Origin: Welwitschia mirabilis
Lineage: Eukaryota > Gnetophyta > Gnetopsida > Welwitschiales
Direction: 5' to 3'
DNA length: 49,509 nt
Assembly: GCA_051453625.1 (NCBI GenBank)
Contig: JBOZIK010000001.1
Coordinates: 203,280,242 to 203,329,750, forward strand
Numbering within the stretch: position 1 is the stretch's first letter; the number at the start of each line of letters is the position of its first letter. Position numbers and translations under genes: made by a program. Positions 31,520 through 43,000 of this stretch are shown here, one piece after another. The notes beneath the pieces were generated by a model. The model was not told the DNA's origin. It saw only the letters and a program-made list of their open reading frames with translations, and searched no databases.

Positions 31520-31531
31520 GCTCTGATACCA
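31520..31531 (-). promoter_or_regulatory. Primer-binding site of element A (perfect iMet type)
   Basis: The minus strand reads TGGTATCAGAGC, 2 nt after the LTR end TAACA. This is the perfect complement of the 3' end of plant initiator tRNA-Met. Confidence 0.92.
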
Positions 31532-31533
31532 AT

Positions 31534-32705
31534 TGTTAGGATCACAAATTAGGGCTTACTTAAAAATAACTCTGTTAAACTAGAAGTTAAAAGAGATCTA
31601 CTTAGATTTAGCAACCAAGATTAATGGCAATGATAAAATATCAATACTACTCAAACAAATGGAAGCACAAAAAACTAAAATAAAACACTAGTAATTTATA
31701 GTTGTTCGGCTCACAAGCCTTCTCTACTCTTAGGGGCCAGGAAACAGCTTTCAACCTTCTAGTTCCTTTAGGTTCAGTAAGTCATTACAATGCTATGAAC
31801 CCCTTCACCAAGGATCTACTCAAAGTTTCTTACAGACACTACTATAACCCAGAGCTCATAGAGATGCTTTCAAAAAGGGTTCTAACAATGAGCCTAACTT
31901 GCACTGAGCATCAGCTTATGGTACAGCAGAATGGTATGGATATTCTCAATTTGGATCAAGAGCGATCAAAGGTGATTGATCAGCTTTCAATAGTTCTTTT
32001 TAACACAATGTATGTTTACCCCTTTTCTTAATAACCCTCTTTTTACAAAATACAGACTATTCATACAAGTATGAGAAGATAGAAGACAGATGGACAACAT
32101 TGACCTTGGGTCATGTGCCTTCACATAAGGCTTCTAGTCATTGAAGGAGATAGACATCATAGGAAAATGACTTTACTGTTTTACCCAATGGATTTCTACT
32201 TCAATGTTTACTTTGGTTCACTTCCTGGACGTCCCCAAACGTTTCTCACATCCTGATAAATTTATAGAAGTTCACCTGTGCATCCTGCACATCCCAATAA
32301 AAAGGGGTGAACTCCCATCTCTAATTTAGGATTTCCGCAGTGATTTAATCACCAAACGTCTTGCTGAAGAGGTCAAACGTTCCAGATCAATTTTGGGACT
32401 TTCTGTAGAGTTATTGCTCGATCATCCTACTAAAGGGTCGAACATTCTAGATTAGTTTCTATATTTTGTGCATTGTTATTCCCTAGATGTCCTATTGAAA
32501 AGGTTGGACGTCCTAGACTAATTTCGGTCCTTTTTCCTATTAGATTACTTCGGTCGTCCTACTGAAAAATCGGGACATCTCGGGTTATATTCAACCTTCT
32601 TTCTCCTAGGCACAATAGTTGAACATCCCACAAAGAGACTTAGGACGTCCCTTAGGCTAGACTCATCTTCTTCATCACTAAAACACTTCTTCATGTCTTT
32701 CAACA
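31534..32705 (-). repeat. Element A 5' LTR (1,172 bp)
   Basis: The U5 end is at 31534 (plus-strand TGTTAGGATC). The U3 start is at 32705 (minus-strand TGTTGAAAGACATG). It is homologous to 6807-7827 along nearly its whole length, including the segment starting ATGAACCCCTTCACCA and the run of GGACGTCC-like words (32225-32660). Differences between the two LTRs are frequent, mostly transitions, which marks an old insertion. Confidence 0.88.
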
Positions 32706-32710
32706 CCTAG
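32706..32710. repeat. Target-site duplication of element A, right copy (CCTAG)
   Basis: CCTAG directly outside the U3 start, identical to 6802-6806. Confidence 0.85.
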
Positions 32711-35700
32711 GTGTGATAAGAAAGCCTTAAGCATCATCTAGATGTGATAAGAGTATGTCAAAGGACGTGACCACACCCCTTTAGCTAACGTCCATGGTCA
32801 AGAGGACCTGATCATGTCCAAGAAGTCATGTCATTAGGCTATGGAAAGCTAGCATGCACCTTATTTATTTAGTTACACCTGAAAATCTTTACCTCCTCAT
32901 GAAATATCTGATAAAACAAGGAAGACACAAACACAAGAAATTTGACTTGTGAAGCATTTTTTTCAATTTTGAACATTTTCCAAAGTAAGTAGAGATTGAA
33001 AATTTGTACTTCCTATGTTATTGTTAACTTCTTATTAATCAAATGTTTAGCATTTCTATTTTTATGTTTTAGCTTTGGTTGTCTTCATTCATCAAATTTG
33101 CAAAACCTGGTGTGGAGATGTGATTTAAGCTTTTGAACTTGGTAAAAGAGGATTTCTAAAGAAAGGCAAATCATTTTAATGATCCATTCATTCATTCAAA
33201 TTTTGAGAAGTTCAAATTTTAAGGGCTGTTGATTGGATTTTCCACAACAAGGGCTTCTCTGTTTTAGAGTTAGGTTTCAATGTTATTTATAATGTTGCAT
33301 TCAAACTGCAAGTCTGCTTTAAAGATGACTATAAATTAAAAGCCAATGATTACAGAATTCTCAATGTCTGGTAGAATAATTTTCCGAAATGTAGAATGAC
33401 TTCTTTGGATTTGCCAAAGTAATTAGATTTTAATAAAATGGCCTATTGCTTTTTTTTCCCTTTTTTTCCTTTTTTTATCTTTTCTCAATTAACTGATGCT
33501 TAAAATCAGTTTTTATCACTGAATTTAACTTCTTTGTGTTCATCTTGAAGCAAAAAGGATGTTGAAAGAAGTGAAAATACGCTTGACCAACAGAAGAGAC
33601 ACATGACAACATACAGGGCATGATCACATCCCTAGCTTCAACATGTCTTTCTCCACAAGAAGGGCTCTTTGTCAAAGAGACACTCTTTCCACAACCAACA
33701 TTTGAAGCCTCAAGCAACATTTGAGGCCACATGCTCTTGAGAACAGATCAACTTTGATAATACTCAATTGATGGGCAATACAAGATTAAACATAAAACAA
33801 GACTGAACCCACATCTACGCATCTAAGAAAGTATATGAGCATTACACCAACATTGGCAAAAGGACATAAGCATGAAACTGACATTGGCAAAATGACTCAG
33901 AGGAATCACAAATAACATGGACTAATGACTTAGAGACCTAATCACGATGCTAAAGGATAACAATATAACTAATGACAGATCACATGATATTTTTGCTTAT
34001 TTATTACTCTTTTACTGCCTTTGTTATGTTCCGTGTAATTTCATAATGACTAGTTGATTATGAAGTGAAGACTTTTTAGTTTGCTTCAAGAAGGCAAATA
34101 ACATAAGATAAGGGTGATCATGATGAAGCAAAGAATAAGAAAGGCCAAAGAGAAGGAAACCTCAAGTAGTGCATCAAGAGATATACATGGTAATATACAA
34201 GATCAAGAGGTTAAAAAAAACAAAATGGGTTAAAACCAATCAATAGCCTTATTGAGATAAGCAGACATTCTAGAACAAGAGTAAGATTGGGAAAGAATTG
34301 AAGAGAAGAAATAAAATTCTAGTTGGCACTCTAAATCTTCAATGTTTAAAAAATTTGCTACTTCTCGCATATCTGATCAACCCAGTCTTTTATCAGGTTG
34401 CCTCATTTTATTTCAAGTTCCAAACTAAAATTAGATGAAATTCCATTTGCCCCGAGAAATAATTTGGTCAACCTGATCTAGATTTTGCCCTTGTATCCCA
34501 CCTTCTGCTCTCAATCTGGTCATTAAACAACCTGAGACAAGGTGGGTTTCATAAAATCATTAGATTCGTCTGCCATGATGTCTGAAGCAGTTGACTGAAT
34601 GTCATTTGGGTGGAAACAAGAGAACTAAACAAGGATTCATTCTTTTTATCATCCAGATACATTGCTTCCTCAAATTGACAATGTATTAAAATTGATACAA
34701 TTTTTGTCAGTTAGGGCATAAGTGCAAACTACAGTATTATCTTTGGTGTATTCAACCCTAATTGCTGCATTGCTAATGTTAGGACATTAAATTAGTAAGT
34801 CATCACCAAAATCCCAAACTCCATTACAATGAAATAAAGAGAATAACTTATATCTCCATGCAAGTATTGATATTTAAAGATCTAGGTGAACATGGTCTAC
34901 ATATGAATACCTTATATTTTCATCTGCAAGCACTTCGAATGTTCATGCTCTACAAGGAAAACACAAAACCAAGCACTTCAATGACTTTCATTTGCAGCAC
35001 ATGATCCAGTTAAGAGATAAGACATCTAGGCATTCAAAAAAAACTGTTGCCATGTTTCCATATAATGGACTATGAGTCTCAAATCTTGAGTCTGAAATCA
35101 TCAGCCTTCATGTAGAATCTAAGTTGTACAAGTGATGCATTTCCTCATCAAAATATGTTTTCTAACTTCTATGGTTAATCAATATTATTTCGGAAATGAA
35201 GACATTATCAGCATGCAAATTCACCAAAAAGATCTGAGTTTGGCAAGTTTTGAGCAAGTGAAACTGCGTTTGAGGGCAAGAAGCTCAAAGTCCTGTCTCT
35301 CACTTAAATGGTCAAACTTGAGATGTACCATAAGTTTCCCAACATTGACTTCGGCCTGCCCATGAATTTTCAGGAAGCCTTTTTTAGCTTGCCTAATAAT
35401 TGCTAATCATCATGAAGATGCATGGAAGGTGGATACTCACAATTTTTGACAAAGCTTTCTTCACAATGTTAGACTGAAAAAACTAAACAGAAGTCGCAAA
35501 GACGATTCAATATAGATCTAAAGAAGAAATTATGGGTTCTACCATAGCTAGATTCTCTTGAAGTAGATGTTTGTCCCCTTAGATTGTAGATTGAATAATG
35601 ATGATATTAATACTGAAGTGCCAATTTGCATGCGATCAAGCACAAAGGAAGTATTTCTAGCGAACTGACCAGACAGAGGATACAGATTGTATGTTACGAA

Positions 35701-35740
35701 CGAGACACAAAGAGGTTAAGGTTCTGCCGTTTAGGCTTAC
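32711..35740. other. Non-coding region between element A and TAM41 exon 3
   Basis: No further TAM41 exon is found on the minus strand (I looked for the family's GVGVHFNPF block). A minus-strand frame at about 35205-35400 reads GFLKIHGQAEVNVGKL, then FDHLSERQDFELL, without a recognised family. The frame at 33475-33732 also has no recognised motif. If TAM41 is intact, this stretch is intronic. Confidence 0.45.
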
Positions 35741-35800
35741 TGTTTGAGCGCCAAGATACGCCATTAAACGCGAGTAATGATCCCTGTTCCGTTGGAGATT
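35741..35800 (-). CDS. TAM41: TAM41-like exon 3
   Basis: Sixty bp, 20 codons: NLQRNRDHYSRLM, then AYLGAQT. It is preceded by the acceptor TTTCAG and followed by the donor GTAAGCC. Both borders are phase 0, matching exon 2. The block follows the WH block of exon 2 as in TAM41 proteins, where plant homologues have NLKMNxDHYASWM. TAM41 is the mitochondrial CDP-diacylglycerol synthase, which makes CDP-DAG from phosphatidic acid and CTP for cardiolipin synthesis at the inner membrane. No exon 4 is visible in the 35 kb to the left, which includes the nested elements. The gene therefore has a giant intron or is truncated. The family call is from memory of conserved motifs. Confidence 0.8.
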
Positions 35801-35896
35801 CTGAAACGTAATGGATTGCACATCAATGATTCTGCTTTTCTATATGAAAGTATGAATGACTTCAATACAGAAAACATATAATAATTACTACTAAAC

Positions 35897-35953
35897 CTGT
35901 GTATGCCATTGGATGGGATCTGAGACTCCTAGAATGTAATCTACCATTGGCTC
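35897..35953 (-). CDS. TAM41: TAM41-like exon 2
   Basis: Fifty-seven bp, 19 codons: EPMVDYILGVSDPIQWHTQ. The acceptor is ATCGCAG and the donor GTTTAG, both phase 0. MVDYILGVSDPIQWH is the most diagnostic block of the plant family. Its Asp pairs with the Gly-Ser of exon 1 in the nucleotidyltransferase-like active site. Introns on either side are short (95 bp to exon 1, 96 bp to exon 3). Confidence 0.87.
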
Positions 35954-36048
35954 CTGCGATGCAGAAAAAAAGGAAACCGGAATATAAAGGGCGTTAATAG
36001 GAAAATTTCACAAGTAAGTTAAATTCCGAGTGGGTGGAACATCTCCAC

Positions 36049-36165
36049 CTCTTGACCTTCATTTGGAAGGCGGGGCTGTGGAAATACTGCAGAACCATAA
36101 GCACAAGCAAAATCAACAGGAGGAAGATCCTTCAATGGTCCTTCCAACTCCTTATCAGACATCAT
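36049..36165 (-). CDS. TAM41: TAM41-like exon 1 with start codon
   Basis: One hundred and seventeen bp, 39 codons: MMSDKELEGPLKDLPPVDF, then ACAYGSAVFPQPRLPNEGQE. LPPVDF and AYGSAVFPQ are hallmarks of the TAM41 family (Pfam Mmp37/TAM41). The donor GTGGAG leaves phase 0 and joins exon 2 without a stop. An upstream in-frame TGA about 40 nt before the ATG supports this start. The AVFPQPRLPNEGQE stretch differs from the flowering-plant forms I recall, which have an SxLHPNN-type sequence there. This suggests a lineage other than core eudicots. No targeting peptide precedes the conserved region. Confidence 0.85.
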
Positions 36166-36540
36166 TTTGGCCCCTGAATACGATTCCTTAAACCCTAAAC
36201 CCCATCATAGCATCTGAGAGGAGTACATTGACACCAAAAATATGGAACAACCTGCAGGAGAAGCAAATACACAAGAGACACAAGCACAAATAACTGCCAA
36301 AGAGAAGTGGAGTTTTGCAGGAGAAAATCAACTGACACTCGAACATTCGTCTGGATTCCTTTCAAACGCCTCTATTCAAAATTGAGAAATTAGAAATAAT
36401 CAAAAAGAACGGGAGCTTGAGATCAGTCAAGGAACTTACATCTCTAAAACATGAATGCGCTTCAAGATGGCAGAAAGACATGACAGTGGATATCACCAAC
36501 CAAATGAGCGTTGGATCCTTCTCTTACAAACGTGAAAAAC
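36166..36540 (-). promoter_or_regulatory. TAM41 leader region: telo-box and possible 5' UTR intron
   Basis: A telo-box (AAACCCTAA on the plus strand) lies at 36190-36198, about 25 nt before the ATG. Telo-boxes are common near starts of plant genes for organelle and translation functions. A plausible leader intron has the donor GTAAGT at 36439-36434 and the acceptor TTCTCCTGCAG ending at 36252, which would place a leader exon upstream of 36439. No transcript evidence exists here, so the intron is inference. Confidence 0.45.
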
Positions 36541-36798
36541 AAAGACAAGATTTTCAAATTTCTAAGTATTTAAATTTAGCCACTCTAGTGAGAAGTGTCC
36601 ACATTCTAAGTGTCACATGAAAGTGCACCTTTATAATAAAATACATTAAAAGTAAAATAATAAAAATGGTAAAACATAAAAATACAATGATGAAAGAGGT
36701 GATAATCACCTTCAGGTCAATTTGGAGAAAAAAGAAAAAGTTCAAGGTTATTATAGTTCAGATATCTTTATAAAATATTTAGGTAATAAAAATAAAAA

Positions 36799-37078
36799 GT
36801 CAATGGGGTGGTAGTCTAACTAGTGGGATACTCATCTTTTATTTAGAAAGTCGTGAGCTAAAACCTTCAAATGCCCTATTTGGCACACTACAAGGGATAG
36901 TGCACTCAAAACTTTTAAGGATTATGACTTCTCCTACGAGTAGTGCCATCGTCTAACCGAATAATGTAATCATGCCCATGGCCTCATAGTGTGCCAAGAA
37001 GGGCATTCAAAGGTTTTAACTCATGACCTCTTAAATGGAAGCTAAGTGTCCAACCAGATCAACTACCACCCCATTGAC
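36799..37078. mobile_element. 280-bp foldback of two tRNA-SINE-like units in inverted orientation
   Basis: The left arm at 36799-36890 and the right arm at 36987-37078 are inverted repeats of ~92 bp with scattered mismatches (GTCAATGGGGTGGTAGT at both outer ends, GGCACACTA at the inner ends). Each arm resembles a tRNA-derived SINE head. It has an A-box-like TGGTAGTCTAACTAGTGG (left) or GTAGTTGATCTGGTTGG (right), and 35-45 bp on a B-box-like GTCATGAGTTAAAACC, close to the GTTCGAAACC type. The right unit runs further into the loop, as TGAGGCCATGGGCATGATTA. No coding frame. No clear target duplication is seen. A MITE is the alternative. Confidence 0.6.
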
Positions 37079-40000
37079 CTACTTAACACGTGTTGAAGTC
37101 TTAGGCGTAATTAAATTACTTTTTTGGGTAATCATAATGGCTTTACTTCTATATATAGATATGGTCACTTAAATTTTAAAGTTTAATATTCCTAAATAAA
37201 GATAAAAATAGCTAAGAACGAGTGTAAATAAATTTCCTTTTAAAATTGGACCAAAACATTCCAAAATGAACTTAGGAAAAGAATTTAACTAATGAGAAGA
37301 GAAAGCCTATTTCGGTCACTTATGCGTAGTAGCCTAGAACAACTATTCTTATTATTTAACTATTAATTAATGTTTATCCTAAGTAGAAGTGGTGGATTGT
37401 AAGCCCTAAAGATGAGATTGTATAGTTGCTTAATGCTCTTGGATTATTGTATCAGCATCATGAAAGTTAACTCCTATCATAACGGTGACTTAGGCAACTA
37501 TACTAGGTTAGTAACCACTTGTTTGATGTCTATATATCTTTAGTTGTTTGAGTTAACTTATTTACTTCATGTATTGCCTTCATGTAATTTTGAATTGTCA
37601 TCTGGTTCTTTATTCTGCATGTTTTGTTTAAGGTCTTAAAACATCCATGTAATAGATTAAAGATAAGAAATTATGTTTAAAAGTTATTCATGGTAACCAA
37701 ATGTGAAGCTAAATTTAGGTTTGGTAAAGAGGTTTGAGATCAGTATTCAACTTTAAGAGAAAGGTGTCAAGGAAAAAGAAGGCACTTTGTATCCTTCTTT
37801 GTTAATAATCAAATGGCTTAAATGTTTATTAAAATAAATAATATCTAAGTCAAATGCTTGGTATTTTTGGCCTATAGTTATTCCAAGTGATGCATAAAAT
37901 TATTATAATTTATTAATAAAGGTAAAAAATATTTGAAATATTTTAATGAACTGATTATGCACAAAAGCATTAGTTATGTAGTTCTAGTTACTATTAAAGC
38001 ATCTATTTTGATAATAAATAATTATGTTAATTGCATCTAGGCCACTTATGGATTTTATACGTATATAAAGAACTGTGAGTTATGCTTGAAGGTTGGGACG
38101 AAACCAAGAATTTTGGACTTCCAATCATTATGTATAGTTATGAAGGTATGTGAAGGAATGATTGTCTACACTTAATAACATCTTCTTAATTACTATTTAA
38201 TTAATATTTTCCTTCATTAAGGCTTACAATTTTCTTTGTTTAAGCATTGCATCTTTTTTAATATTTTGCTTCTCTATTTTTAAATACTTTAAAAATCCTT
38301 TTGCTGCTCATCTTATCTTGTACCTTTTTAGGTTTTCAAAGTCGCGTATCCTTCTACTTCATTAGTGTCTTATATTCTTTACTCATGAATTTCTCAAGTA
38401 GTTGATAGAATGACTCTTACTTATGAATTTAGGGATTTTAGCTCAGGGAGAATATGAAGTGTTATCCCAAACTTTCATGAATCTACATGTTCTAGTCCTT
38501 AGTCTTTATGATGAATTCTAGTTCACTTTCTATTCTGTGTTTACAAGAAGAGTTTTATCCTATTTGGGTTCCTTTATCTCCCTCTTATGTTTTATTAAAG
38601 TATCTTAACATTCATAATAGAATTTAGGTTTCATAGCCATTTTTTCTCAACAAAATTCATGTTCCATGGTAAGAATACCATCATTATTACTGATCTTATC
38701 TCTTTTACTTTAGTCGCTAAACTTCTTATCTAAATATTCTTTCTAGTTATCACAACATTAGATCTTGATTTATCAAATGTTTCATTCCTAGTTACACCTA
38801 TCCTCTTTCTAATTTAGTCCCAAATCTATTAATCTATGGAAGATACTACAAACTTTAACACTAGCAGTTGTGTCACAAAATACTTAATAACATCATGTTC
38901 TAAATATGTGTCAAGTAACATTTTACTAAATTGAAAATGCATAATAACTCATAAGGAATTTTTAAAAATTTTACTAAAAATAATCATTACCAAAGAAAGA
39001 TATTCCATCATAATTTTTTACACTATTATAACTTGCTACATTATGTAGTTAAAAATCTAATCTATGAAGATATGATAATCAAGACATGGGATTTTGTTTT
39101 TCATTATTAAAAAGTTGATTTTAAATTTTCAGACTAATAATGCATAAAAATATATCTTGAAGAGATGATGATGACTCACAAAGCATTTTTGAAAAATTCT
39201 CATGAAAATGCTTCTTAGCTTTGTCACTTTTGTTATGTAGTTGAAAAATATATATAAAGATTTTATGTAGTGAGGTGACTAAATAAATTAAAAAGATATG
39301 AAACTAGTAATATCAATAATACCCCAGACTTCATCTACATGCATTTATTATCTCTTCTATATCTATTTGGTAAAGTACGATGTTATTTTTTTTGATAAGC
39401 ATGTAAAACGAGTTTTTGAGATTATTGTGAAATACATAAATCAATATGAAATCTGTAATAACTGGTAAAGACATGAAGGAGGATTGTTTACACTTGAAAC
39501 TTGGCATATTTAGTCTGTACATTTTAGGAAATTAGTATGTTTTTAAAGATATAGTTAGTGTATTTATAGTTAAATAATTGCTAACCAAGTTTATCCTTTT
39601 ATTTTCAAAGTTGTTAGTAAGAAGGATTGATTTTTTGTATTTTATTTATAGGTCATCTTAAGCTATCCAAGATGATCTAGCAAAAGAGATTAGTGTTGTT
39701 ATTACTTTTACTAGCAACATTGATGTTTTAAGGTATAATAGATATTATAAGGAATGAGAGCCTAAATAGAAAATAACTTAATAGATTAAACTTACAAAAT
39801 AGTCTTAAGCCAGTCTATGAAAACTAAAGACTGCTTATTCATGTCCTACTACCCAAGAAGATTTATCACTACTCATCCATTAATAATAAGAATGTATCAA
39901 CAGGCATCTATAACCTTAGGAAAGGCTATGCAAATGGAGCCTTTCTCAAGGGTAAAGTAATCATTGAATTTTCATTTCATGTTTAGATTCTACATCTCAT

Positions 40001-43000
40001 TCCAAATCTAATGAAATTTGTATCCATCCTTTACAACTTTTTCATTTTAGATCTAAAATTCCTATGCCCATGAAGACATATCTCATCATAAAGCTTTAAG
40101 CATATCTCCTTCTCCTAGATATGAGAGAATGATTAACTCATAATGAATTTCTCTTACTTAGCTCTAGTACTTAACCTATGCTAATTTGATATTTTGTGTA
40201 GTTTACATCATTAATAGATCTACTTTAACATGTAATCAGAGTTTTTTAATTCTTCCATCATGTATTCAATTATGAATATAGGTTATGAAATAGTTGATTT
40301 TAAGCATTTTTTTAATATTTCTTTCTTAGATCTATTATTGAATGTATTATTAGGGTTTAGATGATTAATATCTCAATTTATGACATTTGTTGGACTTCAA
40401 CTTGATGTACAAGAACTAGGGTATCCCTCCTCCTTTCTTTTCTCTTTACCTTCTCCCTTAACTTCAACACCTTTACTTATTTTGCTTTATTCTTCACCCT
40501 TTCCATTTTCCTTCTTATGATTTTCCTCTCCTTCTCATTCTTTCAATTATCTTGCATTAGATAGATTTAATATGTGCATAGAATCTAGGTCCCCTTCCAC
40601 ATCTAAGGCATGGAAGTGCTCTCCACACCTCTTTTCTTTTCTAGCCTCTAATCCCAACCTTCATCTAGCTCAACATGATCCTTCTTATTTGGAATATCAA
40701 CCTACCTTTATCTTGTCTTTAGTCTCCTATTTTTAGGGTAATATGAAGTCCCCTCTAAACATGTTATTCCACCCTGGGAATTTACCTTCTTCCTATACTT
40801 GATTTCTTGTCAAAAATTTCTTTTTCTTCATCCTTTTATCTTTCCATTTTTAGTTTCCTCTCCCTTTTCTCCATTCTTTTTTATTTATCCCTTCTTCCTA
40901 ATCATTTTCATTACATTTCATGATTTGGGCTATTCCATGCCTTGAGTATGGAATCATAGTTACTTTGATGCCTTGGATGTGAAATCCATCAACTATCCCT
41001 TCTATTCCAAAGAATAAAGACCTCTAATAGATTATGTAAATAGAATTCATATGGAAGGCCTTCTGTATGGCAGATAGAAGATATATAGATCTAGGAACCT
41101 TCTACTTTAGTGGTCATACTAGCTTTAGGATTTATCTCAAATAGAAGCTTCTTCCTCAGTTCTTAAGCCTTAATTTTTCCCTTTGCTCATCTTCTTTCCA
41201 CTCATTTCTCTTTTTTTTTCCCCTCTTTTCTCCCTTCTTTTCTTCTTCCTCCCTTTACCATTCTAGATATTCCATGCCTTGGCCATGGTTCCTATATACA
41301 TTTCATACCTTGGTTGTGAAATTCAAATCTTTTATACTCTAAATTTGGAATAGACCCCCCTTTTTCCATTATATCAACTTCATCAATCTAGTCTTCCTCT
41401 AGAATCCAACTCAATTTTCCTTTTAGTTAGGTTTCTCTTTTATTTGTTGTTTTCTCAAGCTAAATTTAGTTTTATAGCACATTCTAAATTTCTTTAGCTC
41501 CTCTATTTTAGCTTTTTTATTAGAGGAAAGAATTGTCAGAATTTAATTACCTAAGATTTAGAAGAATTATAAGGTTGCATCAACTCCTTAAAATGCATCA
41601 AAATCAAGTAGGCTTATCGACATCATATCATGAGGCAAGCACTATACTAATAACTAGAAAGGTAACTACTACTTTGATGGATGATCTTTTATGGCATTAT
41701 TAGGAATAAGCTAGATCTTCCATCACTTCTCCTTCCAGTCTTTAAAGAGTTATGAAAACATGTGATCATAGTTAAATTCAGAGATGATAAGAAGTTATTA
41801 AAGTAAATCATCACATTCCATTTTCCTTCCTCCATGTCACACCCTTTTCTTTACTCTAAACTAAGAGAAGTAGTCTTTTCCTTTCTCTCCCTTTTCTCGG
41901 TCCTTACATCTAGGGGATCCTCTTCATGTAATTTCTTCTATTCCTAATCATCCTCTAGTACAATGATAATTTATTAAAGTAGAGGTTTTCCTTGTCATGC
42001 CTAGATAGCAATTCAAACTCACATAGATATCTCTCTTTATGACTTAAATTAGTTGATGAAATCATCTTCATCATAAAGAAAATCTAAAAATAAATTATTC
42101 CTTCCTTCGTTTGAAGAGTCTACCTATACATTTCTCTAAGTGTAACAATTTTTTTCTCTCTTATCTATGTTTAAATGTTATACCTCTCTCCCTTACTTTC
42201 TAGTTGGAAATACTTATACATGTCCTCTCCTTCTCCCTAGTAAAGGGAATGATGTCTTAATAGTTAAGATTTTTACAAGAAAGTGTTCTTTTCTTCTCAA
42301 ACCATGTTACTTATAACTTTTAGGTAAATTGGGGAGAGCAGAAAAAGGTAATTTCTTAAGGTAACATCTGAAGAGATACCCCTTTGTTTTGAGTAGAAAA
42401 AAAATCATCCCTTTATATACCCTTCTTCCCTTTTTTTGGATAACCTCATCTTCCTTCACTTCATCCTTGGGAGGATATTTTTCTTAGAATTTCTATTCCC
42501 ATTCAAAGACTAGTTTCATCCCATTCTACTATAGACACCTTAAAGTAACTTGTAGAATCTCTTCTTAATTGTTGTTTTATAATGATCCAAATTTAAGTAA
42601 GTTTACACTTTGTATTGTTTAGTCCACTAGGATAATTAGGGTAGTTTTTAGAAGTTGCACAAGCTTTAACTTAAGTGCAAATTACAATAAAAAGAAGGAA
42701 AAAACGGGGATTTCAAAGTTGTATTTAAAAGTTTGACTTAGGAAAGAGAAAAGCAATCTAGCTTCCAGGTTTCGTTGATTTGTATTCTATCAATCCTTCA
42801 CTCTAATGTTATCCAATGCTTTTCCTACAATGCACTTAAAACCACCAAGTATTTGGGCTTAGACCATGGTGACATAATCTCGTTCATCATATGAGTGATG
42901 GTGAACTCAATTGTCACTTGATCTTTCATAGCCTTAAACAATAATGAAATGTAAAAAGTTAAAAGACTTAAACCAAATGGTTAAAGAGTTTACTCAAATG

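Larger units (their letters stand above)
6807..32705 (-). mobile_element. Element A: outer, nested-into Ty1/copia retrotransposon (SIRE/Maximus-like)
   Basis: A minus-strand LTR retrotransposon spread over about 26 kb because other elements lie within it. In its own 5'-3' order it has a 5' LTR (31534-32705), PBS (31520-31531), gag start (31470-31325), an interruption by element B, the rest of gag (15350-13970), pol (13947-10064), an extra ORF (9600-8475), a polypurine tract (7829-7840) and a 3' LTR (6807-7827). The LTR ends are homologous, terminate in TG/CA-type sequence and are flanked by the same 5-bp duplication. Placement in the SIRE/Maximus-like lineage is inferred from the iMet PBS, gag type, ~1-kb LTRs and the ORF after pol. 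All frames carry stops and frameshifts, so A is not autonomous. The LTRs differ clearly from each other, so the insertion is old. Confidence 0.85.

Noticed and set aside
33475-33732. 85-codon minus frame
   Set aside because: No recognised motif. Possible LTR-like sequence, but without ends or partner.
35205-35400. Minus-strand frame with GFLKIHGQAEVNVGKL as a possible host exon
   Set aside because: I could not match it to any family or to TAM41, and no clear splice borders flank it. Kept as unexplained, not called.
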